Source: Hippasteria phrygiana (taxonomy: Eukaryota; Echinodermata; Asteroidea; Valvatida; Goniasteridae). From it: a stretch of DNA of 64,000 nucleotides. The number at the start of each line of letters is the position of its first letter. Position 1 is the first letter of the stretch. The notes beneath the pieces were generated by a model. It did not search any database. It saw only the letters and a program-made list of their open reading frames with translations, and was not told the origin of the DNA. The stretch is from assembly GCA_037893225.1 (NCBI GenBank), contig JAZGUH010000533.1, positions 1,736,001-1,800,000 on the forward strand, read 5' to 3'. Below are positions 43,663 through 54,971 of the stretch, piece after piece. The position numbers were made by a program, and so were the translations under genes.

Positions 43663-45534
43663 GAGTTGAAATATCCATTGGACTTTCAATAGATCTCATA
43701 AAATTGTACCATATTTCTCAAACATGCTGTATTAATTTTACTTTAGGATAGTCAACAGTTCCATGGCTCTGATGATCAAAACACAAATCCACAGAGTTTG
43801 GTAAGAGAGTTTTTGTACAGAGTGTGGTTTGTAAAGTAGATTGTGTGGTACACAAGTGCATGTACATGATGTACATACTGTTATGTGTACAAGAGATAAA
43901 TAGAAACTGTGCTCACTTGTAAATGTAAGCTTTTCAACTCCCATTTTTCTAACAGAGGCCCATGGTTTCACCAGAGGTCTGAACACAGATCTTCGGATGA
44001 TACATGTAGCCTTCCCAGCTTTTAAATGCTGTTTCGGGTCTCTACATGCTGTGTCCATTGAGGCCAAAGCAAAGCACTTCCTCAAGTTGTCACAATTATT
44101 GGGCAGGGTGCTAAAGTTCTACATGTATATTTATAGGCAACTACAAGTCCAAGTTGTATGATATGGACACAAATTTGTAGGTGTTCTACCATTTTGTATT
44201 ATAAATCTTACTGCAACTCTTGCAAGTTATAGAGTACATGTAGATGGTTGCTGGTGGAGCTAGAAAATGTAATTGCCCTTGAGAGTTTATCAGACATCAG
44301 ATACAACCACTGACCCCAAAAACTACATGAAGGAAGATGGGAGCAAAAGCTGGGCAGATACAAGAGAGCACTGTTTTATTACTTGTTTACTCCTACAGTG
44401 TTATGCAGTGCCTTTTATGCTGTGTTACAGTATACATGTACAGTGTAGACCCCTTTATGCTGTGTTACAGTATACATGTAGACCCCTTTATGGATAGCCT
44501 GTCTGCATGCTTGTACACAAATATGATTTGATGAACAGAATAACCGAAGTAGGACCACTGATTTTCTGTTTCAGAAAATACTGTCTTTGTTTTCATCAAT
44601 CCTGTAAACTCCTTTTCACATGTACAAGTTCTATGCTCCTTTGATATATTGATAATGTCCACTGCACTCTACTTACCACTACTGATGCATATTTCCCTAG
44701 AGTTTACACATAGCCCACCCACAATGCTAACAGTTTTGTAATTCAGTCTTGTGTTTGCTTCATTTTTCTTCCATGGATGCCGTAAACGTGATTTTTTTTC
44801 AAGAAACAACGTAACGTTAGGTGATGCGTAACGTGGAACTAACACTCTTCCCAGGGCCACCAACTCCCTCCGTGGGTGAGTCCATGAAGACGTTCTTCCA
44901 AGGACTTTATCCTGATGGTGAACCTGCCGGGGAAGTTCTCCCCTGAAAAGCAGAATCACCCCAATGACCGAACCAGGTGTTGGTGTGCCCACTCGGGTGG
45001 TGGGCCAGAGTCGGCATGTTATACCATTCACAGTGATCAGGACCAACCAACCCTTGGACAACGCGAAGCAAACCAGTAAGAGCCATTTGAAAACACGGTC
45101 CAAGGGCAAACGGGATGCTATCCCTGCCCTCCGATGCCTTGGAGCAAACCCCAGGTATGCCCAAGGCCCAATTAATCGCCTCGGTAGCAAATATCGACGA
45201 TGCAGAGAAGGAAAAATTTAGTACCGATCCCTGCTGGGCGATAGACAAATATTCTCTCGGGACAGCGATGACTTATTCAGTGTCAGTTATTTCGGAATTT
45301 TGGCTGTTCCACCTTCATTGGAATCGTTCTGGAGCCGATCGCCTAATGGGGGAACTCCCAGAAAGAAACGATATTCCGAATCGGGGTAATCTCTTCAAAG
45401 TTCATATTGCTGAAATAAAATACGCGGATACAAACGATTGGAATCCGTTTCCACTTTATGCAAGCCTTCATTAACATCTCTGCAACATTGTCGGCCTTAG
45501 AAAGCATTGGCCACTTACATGTAGCCCACCAATG
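43663..45534. other. No gene recognised; tandem duplication at 44410-44490
   Basis: CTTTTATGCTGTGTTACAGT with ATACATGTA and GTAGACCCC is duplicated at about 44411 and 44452. Around 44860-45474 composition is GC-richer and open frames of 85-173 codons overlap on both strands, none with a recognised domain. A possible mini-exon at 43749-43800 is bounded by TTACTTTAG and GTAAGA. Confidence 0.35.
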
Positions 45535-45542
45535 GCTCAAGT

Positions 45543-47200
45543 TAGGGTCCGTCGATATCAGAATTTTCAATTATCGATATATCGGAGATCCAACATCGAT
45601 TATATTCGATATATCGATTATACACAGGTACAAGTTAAAGACTAAATTAAGACGGTGCCCTATTCACTAGTTTAGCAATTGATACCTCAGTTGTACAATG
45701 TAGCCGGGCGCCGACCAGAATATAACTTTCTATAGATCCATGTCAGGTACGGGGCATATTTAAGGCCGGTTCATACCGAACGCGAATTTGTGACGTCATG
45801 GCAAGTTTCTGCTCTGCGAATTCTCAAAAGTTGAACACGTTTCGATAAATTGCTTTTTCAACTTAAGCCGCAAAAAATATGCCAATTCCAAGACATACAT
45901 GTACATGTACATACAGTCGTACTTCCCCAATACGTCCGAGGACAATGCTTTGTGTTTCCTATTGTTCCTTTAATATAAGCAACCCCCATAGACTAAGCAC
46001 GTATCCTTACGTTCGAGGACCGATTTCAACAAAAGACTCTACGTTCGAGGACTGAAAGGTTTCTTTGTGTTTCCTTTCTTCTCCTGTCCTCAGAGATATA
46101 TACAGTGCACGTACATGTAAGCACAACTCGTGGGAAGAATTTGGTAATGATCAACTGTGTATGCAGGGTACAACGTTGAACTGTTTATGATTTTGCCAAA
46201 TTCTCTCTACATTCGTGCTTGTCGCCTTATGCGTGCCTGTCATCTACATGTAGTAACCACGCCCTTAAGTTCCATATTAGGTCAGCGATGCAATGTGCCT
46301 ACTATATTTTTTTCAAAGTGAACAATGAAAACTGACAGGAGCGGGATTCGAAACTGCGACCTCTGGAATACCTTACCGTACTATATTTTTTATTGGTTGA
46401 TAACAACCATGCATGATGCATATCGCACACACGTGGCACTTCAAGTCTAGGCTGCATCTAGTATCTGGGCGGGAGCTGGAGCTACATTTACAGTATACTG
46501 ATCATGGATTGCGTTTACCAAGCTAAAGAATATTACATACAGGATTCGCTAAAAACGGAACTGGTTGCTGGAGCCGGAAATAACGTTTTTATACAACAAT
46601 TTGTCTGTCAGTAGAAAACTTGACTGATTTCTCTTATTCATCCATCGGCTTATCCGAGCACATCCGCTTTCGATCGGGAAAAAAACGATACGTGGTCGGG
46701 AAAATACCCGATGTCCGGCGAGAGAATGCGGGGAAGTTGCAGACAACGGAACTTCTACAAATCAATTCAGTTAAAAAATCTATTCTCAGTGTTACACGGC
46801 TTTATCTAGAGCAAAATTGCTCAAACGTTTATTTTAACAAATCTCAGCAATGGGAGATTGAGCCTCCCGGCCCGAACACTTGTTGGGGGTGGTTTCTTTT
46901 GAGGTTTATACTGATATGGGAAATAAGTTGGAATTTGCTGAGAACAAAGAACACGGAATGTCATCGCTTGCCATGTCGCGATAGACTGGTATTATTTATT
47001 TTTTTTTCCAGTCACAAGCATAATTTGCCACCAAGTTGTTTTATTTTACAGACCACCAATGGGAGGTTTATTTTGACGATGATCTGACACATTAGTCCTC
47101 AAGATCGATTTTTCGATATGATTTTTAAAATGCTATCGGCGATATCGATATCAAAGTAATATCAAATAATTGAGTAATATCGATACATCAACGGACCCTA
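45543..47200. mobile_element. hAT-type element with TATCGATA-rich ends, 1658 bp
   Basis: Starts TAGGGTCCGTCGATATC and ends GATACATCAACGGACCCTA. GCTCAAGT is duplicated exactly at 45535-45542 and 47201-47208. Repeated TATCGAT/ATATCGG motifs fill both subterminal regions. No transposase is recognised; the 155-codon frame at 46620-47087 has no domain and part of it is itself repeated outside the element (47825-48015). A SINE family 2 fragment lies inside at 46312-46378. A partial second copy is at 53725-53933. Confidence 0.9.
46312..46378 (-). mobile_element. SINE family 2 fragment inside the hAT element
   Basis: TTTTCAAAGTGAACAATGAA and the T-arm complement GGGATTCGAAACTGCGACCT; the 5-prime half of the tRNA head is missing. 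Confidence 0.75.
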
Positions 47201-47278
47201 GCTCAAGTTGCCCCATATCCGAGCCAACTCTCCCCGCATGCGGGCCAACTCGGCCCCAATACTGCTCCATGTACAGGG

Positions 47279-47695
47279 CCAGGGGTCGATGTCACAAAGC
47301 ACTGCGATCGATCGTATCCATAACACATCGTAACTTAGATACGATTTGAAGCTTTGCATGGTGGGTGCGATATGAGAGAGACTGAGATTGCGTGTAACAG
47401 AAACTTACGATTGGTTGAACCCATCGTAAGTTTCATGCCAACGCATCAAAAGTTACGATGGGTCTTTTGGGTCTTCGTAACTCACACTTTTACTCAGCAA
47501 TGACACTTACATGTATGCTCCTTGCCGATTTGGAGGCTAGACGAGCCCTAAGGACAGAGAGAATTTTTCCGAGACAGAAGAAATCCGCTAGATTCTTTGA
47601 ACGGGGAAAAAATCTATCAGTGCTATAGGTTCACGAGGAACCTCATTTTCGAGCTTCTGCAAAGAATTAAGCCACAAATAGAGCACGTCACACAG
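47279..47695 (+). mobile_element. 5-prime part of a second Harbinger element
   Basis: GTCGATGTCACAAAGCACTG and CGATCGATCGTA resemble the TCACAAAG-type termini of animal Harbinger elements; TTACGAT/ATCGTAA motifs are repeated through 47330-47480. The exon at 47500-47695 follows. No matching right end was found, so the element is truncated. Confidence 0.5.
47500..47695 (+). pseudogene. Harbinger transposase N-terminal exon
   Basis: ATG opens LLADLEARRALRTERIFPRQ and related residues; after a one-base frame change near 47620 it continues YRFTRNLIFELLQRIKPQIE and ends CAG|GTAAC at 47696, a good donor. The R(Y/F)RFTR..I..LL..I.P.I pattern is the N-terminal signature of PIF/Harbinger transposases. 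It lies downstream of the 42.8-kb exon, in the same orientation, so the two belong to different elements. Confidence 0.7.
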
Positions 47696-47824
47696 GTAAC
47701 AATGGAATTTTTTTCGCGACTTAATTTTAGTAGATATCTTTAATCATAAGAATTAGTAATGACTTGTGACTGGGAACAAAAAAACTATTGCTGCTCTTTG
47801 TTCTCTGCGAATTCCAGGTTATCT

Positions 47825-48015
47825 CTTCTATATCGGTGTAAACCTCAAAAGAAACCACCCCAATGTTTGGGAGGCTCAAACTCCCATTGCTGAGATTTGT
47901 TAAAATAAACCTTCAAGAAATTTTGCTCCAGATAAAGCCGTGAGAATTAATGTTTTTTTACTATAGAATAATTGATTTGTAGAAGCTCCGTTGTCTTTAA
48001 CTTCCCCACATTCTA
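47825..48015. repeat. Inverted copy of the 46735-46910 segment
   Basis: GTAAACCTCAAAAGAAACCA, AATCTCCCATT-like and TAGAAGCTCCGTTGTC match, inverted, a segment inside the neighbouring hAT element. It lies outside the hAT boundaries, so the shared DNA is a repeat older than the hAT copy. Confidence 0.75.
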
Positions 48016-48086
48016 ACCCCGGCGCTGTGACTGGTTTAAATTAAAACTTGAGCGATGTGATTCGGAGAGCGGGATTTACTTTTGGT

Positions 48087-48236
48087 TTAACCCTAACCCT
48101 GCCAGACGCAGCACAGTGCATATGTGGTGACAGCTTGACCTTGCTGCACTCTGCACACAAGTCAATGTGACAAAGTATGCAATCTGATGCGTCTGGCAGG
48201 GTTTCTAGCCAAAATACCCTGGAGGGTTAGGGTTAA
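48087..48236. mobile_element. TTAA-flanked MITE with telomere-like ends, inverted copy
   Basis: The opposite orientation of 28813-28962 with the same 150-bp length: TTAACCCTAACCCTGCCAGA at the left, CCCTGGAGGGTTAGGGTTAA at the right. Confidence 0.88.
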
Positions 48237-48257
48237 AGAAGTTCTGTTGTCTCCTAT

Positions 48258-48345
48258 AGGGGTGTGCATTTACGGGTCGTAAAAGAACCGGGTACCTGAT
48301 TTTAAAAAAAATACCGGTACCCATTAAAGAAACCCAACCTAAAAC
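48258..48345. mobile_element. Solitary end of a GGGTACCCGG-family hAT element
   Basis: TAGGGGTGTGCATTTACGGG and AACCGGGTACC are the inverse of the right end seen at 34251 and 60159. The opposite end was not found, so the element is truncated or incomplete. Confidence 0.65.
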
Positions 48346-49124
48346 TTTCAATCCCGGAAGTTGCAATAATGCAAAAATCTCATGCCTGTCCAGTAAACAT
48401 GATCACTTCTCCGCACAAGCCAGCACATAACTCGAAGCTAAAGGGAATGGGCCAAATATTTGAGATATCCGGAATTCGACTTAAACGGGGTCCCGATATT
48501 TTCAACAGTCCTATCCTCTACGCGTACACTTATGTTTATGTGGATGGCTCCAACGTAACTTGCTATGCCAGGCTATAGACACGTGATTTGAAACAATTTC
48601 CTGTATAACTGTAGCATTTTTCCCCATTAAAAATCATCACTTTACTTGAATTTTATATTGTTCTTTACCTAAAAGTATCTCTAAACAGGACAATAAACCA
48701 CCAAATGCCATTATCTAACTGTGTGTAGGAAGTCTTTATTACGTGTCACGTTTGTCTAAGAAACTCTGCATATATATGCAATCTGCATGCACTTGGGCGG
48801 TCACATGACTGATCATTATTCAACCGACAGAGTGCGCACTATTGTGAGTTTTCACGGATCCGTAAAGTCACTTGTTTTTGGTTTTCCTTTCTATTTTTCA
48901 CCCCTTTTCTATCGCTAATTTTTCACAAGTGTCTTACTACTGAGAAATCTCAAAGAAATGATACCTTGTTTAAAGTTTTAAGCTTTGATTTCGGCGAGTG
49001 TCATATCCTCAGAAATTGCTATGTGGTCACATGGACACCGCACTGATCCAGTGATTGGGTTTCTATCTGGTCACATGTCCATTACGCTAATGACAGACTG
49101 GACAGGACTGGACAGACAGCTTTA
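48346..49124. other. No gene recognised
   Basis: A 69-codon open frame at 48369 has no domain. CAACCGACAGAGTGCGCACT at 48826 is related to 19.33 kb. Confidence 0.4.
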
Positions 49125-52100
49125 AAGCCAGGTGCACGAGGCATCCTCAAAGGTTTTTAATGCAGTCATTTGGACACCGCAAAGAGCCAGCGATTCGACT
49201 GTCGGTGTACGGGCAACCAATGGGCAAGCTGTAGTGATCAGGCCAGAACGAAAACTGATTGTGAGGCCAAAGGCCTTGGCTGCCTTCGCAAAGCAGTTGA
49301 AAATGCGCTGGAGTGCCTCCTCTGTGTGCGCAATCAAGGTGCAGTCATTTGCGAACAGGAGCTTCAGGACTAGCTGCTCCAGGGCCTTCATCTGGGCAAG
49401 TAGACACCGCAAGTTGAAGATGCTGCTGTCTGTTCGAAAATGGATGTAGATGCCATCTACTATGTTATCCTTGGCTTCGCGGAGCATCATACTGAAGAAT
49501 ATGGAGAATGGCTATGGGGCAAGTATATACATCCCTGCTTGACGCCATTGGAGAAGGGGAAGCTGTCTGACAGGGTGCCGGCTAGCTTGACCTGCCCCAA
49601 CTGGCCCTCGTGGGGCTGGCGGAGAATAGTAAGGAACTTGGGTGGGCAGCCGAGGCGTGCTAGGATTTTCCAGTCCCTCGCGGCTCACGGTGTCAAAGGC
49701 TTTGGACAGGTCTATGAAGGCAGCGTAGAGACCCATGTACTGCTCTCTGCACTTTTCCTGTATCTGCCAAAACACAAAGATCATGTCTGCGGTGCCTTGT
49801 TTCGCACGGAAGCCACACTTACTCTCTGGAGTGTTCTTCTCTACAAGCGTAGGGATGAGCCCGCTCAAGAGGACACGGGCTAGGATCATGCCAGCAGTGG
49901 AGAGTAGTGTGATGCCCCTGTAGTTGGAACAGTCTGATTCCTCGCCCTTGTTCTTGTACAGGGGAATGACAACCGCATCTCTGATGTCTTGTGGGATGGT
50001 TCCGCTCTTCCAGTAAGCAGTGAACAGGCTCTCAAGTCTGTCTAGCATAAAGTCACCGCCTCACTGGAAGACTTCTGCTGGGATTCCGTCACTGCAAGGT
50101 GATTTACCGGGTCTCAGCTGGGTAATGGCCTTCTCAATCTCGTCGAGGTGGGTCGTCAAGGTCCAGCTTCACTTCCACCTGGGAAATCAGGTATAGCGAG
50201 GATTCCTGCACGGAACGCTTGTCGCCGAAGAGGCTCTCAAAGTGCTCCGACCAGCACTGCACGATGGCGTCCTTGTCCATCAGAAAGGTTGACCCATCCA
50301 CAGAGCATAGCGGTGCCTGGACTTAATAACGAGGGCCATACACAATCCTGAGTGCTTCGTAAAAGGAGCTAATGCCCCTGCATCAGCCAGACCTTGAATC
50401 CGTTTGGCAAGGGCAATCCACCAGTCGTTCTTGAGAATGCGCAACTTTGACTGAATGGTACTGCAGGCTTCTCGATAGGCATTCTTATGGCACGTTCGTT
50501 TCCGTTCTAGTAGCTCCTGTATTTCTGCGTCTGACTCGTCAAACCAGTCCTGATGTTTCCTGGTTGAGAAGCCTATGACTTTGGCCTAGGCCTCTTGCAG
50601 TGACTTCTTGAGCTGCTCCCACTGTTGGACTGGGTCTGCATTAGATTCTGCCTCTTCGCCCAGCTTCTCCCTGATCTTGGCTTGAAGATCTTGTTTCACT
50701 TCAGGGCTCTGGAGTCGCTGTACCTGGAGCTTCTTGATCTGAGGGCTTTTTTTCTTGGGAGGGGGTTTGAAGGTGAATGCGACTTGGCAGCGGACCAGTC
50801 TGTGGTCGGTGCAGCAGTCAGCACTTGGCATCGCTCTTATGTGTAAGACGTCTTTGACATCACGCTGGCATATCAGGGCGTAGTCCAGGAGGTGCCAGTG
50901 TTTGGAGCAGGGGTGTCTCCAGGTGGCCTTGAATTTGTCCTTCTGCTAAAACAGAGTGTTGGTAATGGACAGTTCAGATCATGTTCAGCACAGAACTCCA
51001 GCAAGAGCCGGCCATTGTCGTTGCACTTGCCCAAGTCATGTTTCCCTGGCACTTCTCTCCAATAGGTCTGATTCATGTCCTACCCTTGAAGTCCCCTAGT
51101 AAGAGGTTTGTCCTTGGGGTCCACTTGCCGCAGGAGGTTGTGCAGGTCGCGGTAAAAGGCCTCCTTTACGCCAATGTCGGCTTGAAGAGGCGGGGCGTAG
51201 ACACTGACGATGGTGGCGAACTTGCCATCCTGGACCGGAAGTCGCATCGACATGAGGCGGTCTGAGTGGGCGACAGGCAGACTGTGGAGTCTGGTGGCGA
51301 TCACTGACTTGATCATAAAGCCCACGCCTGCCAGTCGTATCTCTTCCTTTGCCTTCCCTGACAAAAACAGCGTGTAACCCGTGCCTTGCTCTGTGAGTGA
51401 GCCCTGATCTGCAAAGCTGACAGCAGCAATGTCAACATACAGTTCCCTAGTGCTGTGCGTCTCTGTGGGCGGTTGCTTCCCTTTGTGACCTTTTCTAGGT
51501 CGTTCTCTATTCGGAACAGGCAGCGCTATCCCTAGAGAGGGCTGCCTGGATGCTCAGGGCGCTGCCGGATGGTGATGTTGTCTCGGATCAACAGCCAAAC
51601 AACCCATGTTCCTGAGCCGCCTGGATGCAGGATCGAAACTGCAGCTCCCAGTGCCATCTTCCACCTGCTGTTTTCGCCTCTTTCCCATCGCTACAGGTCT
51701 TTGTTTCTCTCCTCCCGCCTGTGCCAGTTGCTTAAAGTGGAGGTCAGCTCGCGCACACCGAGTCCACTCTTTAGGCGACTGCATAAACTGTAGGTTTCTT
51801 GTCAGAGTAGCCTTCTCTATTGATGGACTTTACAGAGCTGAAGAACTCCACCTACCCTGTTATTTGCCCACAGCTTGGGGTGACAGGGTTTACTCCCTGG
51901 CTATTTACCCATAGCTGGGGCAGTGGTTGACATGGCTCCAGGGCGTGTCCACGTGCCGGTGGGCCTGCACACCATATCTCTGGGGACCACTGCTGCTCTG
52001 AGATCCCCTGCAGTTCAGCCTGGAGTCGCAAGATGTCCAGTTACTGTGTGCTACTAGGAGGCACTGCAGGAGTTCTTGGTGGTGGAGAGGCTATGTACTG

Positions 52101-52145
52101 GCAGGGGGAGACTTACGCACTCGGCTCCCCTTTTCGCGCCAAAAC
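49125..52145 (-). pseudogene. Decayed APE-type LINE: endonuclease and reverse transcriptase
   Basis: Read on the minus strand from the high-coordinate end: KAKEEIRLAGVGFMIKS and TIVSVYAPP (51100-51360, endonuclease N-terminal half), [19 protein letters not shown] (about 51000), then CCTDHRLVRC (about 50800, the xDH endonuclease active-site motif). Reverse transcriptase follows with PLYKNKGEESDCSNYRGITL, PESKCGFRAKQGTADMIF and AAFIDLSKAFDTV (49730-50000; first catalytic Asp), a frameshifted middle, and LLFANDCTLIAHT at about 49340. Many frames are broken. The expected FADD is FAND, so a metal-binding Asp is lost. DNA after the catalytic domain is absent: the element keeps its front and lacks its 3-prime part. 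Confidence 0.85.
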
Positions 52146-52261
52146 ACACACCCTGTGGCACCCTGTGGCGAACATGTGCAATACTATTTCATAGTGACTC
52201 AATTTCATGCTACACCGGTGTAGTGGCTGATCACGTGAGAGGGTTTAACCAATAATAGGGA

Positions 52262-52325
52262 AAAGGAGTCGGATATTCATGGGAGTCAGATATTCATATG
52301 ACAGTCAGATATTCATATGACAGGT
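52262..52325. repeat. Three tandem copies of about 20 bp
   Basis: GGAGTCGGATATTCATGG, then AGTCAGATATTCATATGAC twice. Confidence 0.85.
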
Positions 52326-52699
52326 CTTAAATTGACGCTAAAGAGCAACTAAAACGGCAATTTTTTGTTTGACTTTTTGGACTTTTCCGACAGTTTAAAT
52401 ACTCTGATGGAGATTAGTTTGCAGACGAGAGGGATTTTTTTATTAAAAAAAAAAGAGGTTGTTATTCTGAATGATTTATCCTGTTTCGCGAAAGCTCATT
52501 ATGTATGTAAATGTATGTACGTGACCCTGTGACGTACACGTGTAGAGTCGGTTGATGCTACAGCCAAACACTATGCATGTACGTACGTGGAGTTGATGCT
52601 GCTGGAAGAGTTTTGGTCGACATAACTCCTCCGTTTTCCCGTCTATTTTGTCTAATTTTGGTATTATTTCAGTATGAGCATGGTTCTGAGATAATCATT

Positions 52700-53143
52700 A
52701 TGCCTCGATCTTGTGTAGTTGGGGGTTGCACGAGGAACAGCGACAAAAACCCTGACCTAACTTTCCTGCGATTCTCAGTGCTGAATGGAGTTCAAAGGCG
52801 ACAGTGGGTCCGCTTTGTAGACAATACAATATCTGATTTTAGGCTGTCGAAATGGTCAAAAATATGTGCAGAACATTTCGCCAAAGACTGTATTGATGAT
52901 AGTGTTAGTATGAAAACTCGGCTTAGTTTGAAGGCACAATTCCGTTTGAAGGCTGGAGCCATTCTAACTCTAAGGGCACCGAGCATTCTAATCCTGTCCC
53001 GGACTCACGCGCCCCAGACCACGACGACGTTCCCTGCGGTTGCCGGCTCGAGCAGGGGGAGCCCCGGCCGTCTCCCTGTCCACGCTCGCTTGACTCAACA
53101 TGCATTGTACACGCACGGTACCGCACGCGCTGCATGCGATTGA
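52700..53143 (+). CDS. THAP zinc-finger domain exon
   Basis: MPRSCVVGGCTRNSDKN is followed by TFLRFS, RRQWVRFV and SKWSKICAEHF. The ligand pattern C5-x4-C10-x45-C56-x2-H59 fits the C2CH THAP finger, with the invariant Trp at 36. THAP proteins bind DNA and include host regulators as well as P-element-type transposases. After about residue 95 the sequence becomes low-quality and the frame ends at 53141; the usual AVPT(I/L) motif is altered (AGAILTL). It is likely the first exon of a longer gene or a transposase relic. No partner exon was found. Confidence 0.75.
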   Translation: MPRSCVVGGCTRNSDKNPDLTFLRFSVLNGVQRRQWVRFVDNTISDFRLSKWSKICAEHFAKDCIDDSVSMKTRLSLKAQFRLKAGAILTLRAPSILILSRTHAPQTTTTFPAVAGSSRGSPGRLPVHARLTQHALYTHGTARAACD

Positions 53144-53724
53144 GTCTGGTACCTTATAACAGAAATTGTGTGTATAGTTCTGAGAAGTTGCGGGTCCTTA
53201 TAAGGGCTGCATAAGCAAAGTCGCCAGACTAGAGTATAGCATCAGCTCACACACAACTCACCGCGCAGGTCCCAATAAAAGCCGACTCCAAACAAAGGAA
53301 AGTATGACTCATAACTAGCTTTTCAGCAAGAACAAGCCTACAACCCTCAATTCTAAATGTGTCTCACAAAGATGTCAACACTTTAAAATATGTTTACCGT
53401 AGTGTTACACCTGAATCATGTGCAAAAAGCACAGCAAGTAATACTAGCCTTAGACAAAAAAATACGTACAGACTCTACGTAAAACATTGTCGTATAATAC
53501 AGTGACGTCATATGTTTCTACACGTATACGTCATCTCTCGCGCGATACGGCACGCAGTTGACCTCGGCCTTTTCTGAATCAAGTCAAAGTGGCTCAGAAG
53601 GAAAAGGCTCAAAATTTTTTTTTTTTTTTTCAGAATCATGAAACTTGTTACATTAGTTTTTGGGAGGCATAAACTATCAGATAAGTCCAAAAAGTCAACA
53701 AAAAATTGGTGTTTTAGTTGGTCT
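53144..53724. other. No gene recognised
   Basis: Non-coding DNA between the THAP exon and the hAT fragment. Confidence 0.4.
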
Positions 53725-53933
53725 ATAGCATTATGTTCTGGTCGGCACCCGGCACATCAATATTTTTTGGCCGAGCTACAACTGTGGTGGATTAATGCCT
53801 ACACTGGTAAATCAGGCGCCGTCTTTGGTCATTATTAAACTTGTACATGTATATGCAGGGTATAATCGATATATCGAATATAATCGATGTTGGATCTCCG
53901 ATATATCGATTATTGAAAATTGTTGACGAACCC
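53725..53933. mobile_element. Terminal fragment of a second TATCGATA-type hAT copy
   Basis: Inverted relative of 45543-45745: ATAATCGATATATCGAATAT, GTTGGATCTCCGATATATCG and a final ...GACGAACCCTA, as well as the internal GGTCGGCACCCGGCAC match. The other end is not found. Confidence 0.75.
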
Positions 53934-53955
53934 TACTCCCACCCCATACCACCCC

Positions 53956-54125
53956 ACACTGCCAAAAATGATTTTCTTAATTTCTTAATATAAGAAAATA
54001 TTTCTTTTTTCAAGAAAAATCTTCTTGTCTCACTCCCTAGAAAACTTTTCTAGGGAGTGAGACAAGAAAAGTTGTCTTGAAATAAGAAAATGTTCTCATT
54101 TTAAGAAAACCATTTTTGGCAGTGT
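53956..54125. mobile_element. Palindromic MITE, 170 bp
   Basis: Ends ACACTGCCAAAAATG and CATTTTTGGCAGTGT are inverted; the centre is a second perfect stem, TCTCACTCCCTAGAAAA facing TTTTCTAGGGAGTGAGA. It sits in the left part of the CCACC minisatellite, which resumes on both sides. Confidence 0.8.
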
Positions 54126-54480
54126 ACTTCCCACCCCCACCTCCCCACCTCCCCACCTCCAACCTCCAACCTCCCACCCCCACCTCCCCACCTCCCAACC
54201 TCCAACCTCCCACCTCCCACCTCCCACCTCCCACCCCCAACTCCCACCTCCCACCTCCCATCCCCCATCTTCCACCTCCCCACCTCCCCACCTCCCCACC
54301 CCCCCACCTCCCACCCCCCACCCCCAACTCCCATCCCCCACCTCCCACCCCCCAACTCCAACCTACCACCCCCCATCTTCCACCTCCCCACCTCCCACCT
54401 AACACCCCCCACCTCCCACCTCCCACCTCCCACCTCCCACCTCCCATCCCCCATCCCCCACCTCCCACCTCCCACCATGT
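54126..54480. repeat. CCCACCTCC minisatellite, about 350 bp
   Basis: Irregular tandem units of CCCACCT, CCCACCCC and CCAACCT with strict strand asymmetry: one strand nearly free of G, the other made of GGTGG/GGAGG. The G strand has many runs of three or more and could form G-quadruplexes. Open frames of 80-150 codons read from it are artefacts of the repeat. Confidence 0.9.
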
Positions 54481-54971
54481 TCCCATGTTTGTTGACACAA
54501 GATTTAATATATAGAAAATTATTCAGTTGAATTTTTTGCCTAACCCTTAACTCCAGTTTTTATCAAAATACAGTTTACATAGATCTCTTGAAAGTAATCT
54601 TTGATCAGTACAGTAAAAAAAAAAAAGTGCTAAAGATCGACCCTAATGATTTATTGGATAATAGCAGGCAAGCATACTACATGTACATGTACATATAGTA
54701 CACTGCTTGTACAAATGTATTGCGTGTTACTTTCGCAGCCTTTGGCATGTTACAATCCCAACAGAATTGTCTGCCTTGGTCTGTTTTATATTACATGTGT
54801 ATGAGTGGTGAAGATGAACTAGGTTATAGGTGGCATTGGTACAGGCATGCCAAGGTAAGCCACTAATCAATTGTTAGGCTTTTGATTTGTTTATACATGT
54901 TTGTTTTCCTATTTTTCGTTTTTCCTTTGTGTTTGTAATGTTGATATTCTGATGAAGTATTTTTTCATGTA

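Noticed and set aside
44907..45474. Possible protein-coding region with overlapping frames of 85-173 codons
   Set aside because: Natural-looking residues in places, but frames on both strands compete and no family is recognised; left as unassigned DNA.
54037..54514. Long Gly/Trp- and Pro-rich open frames
   Set aside because: They are translations of a minisatellite in several frames and both strands.
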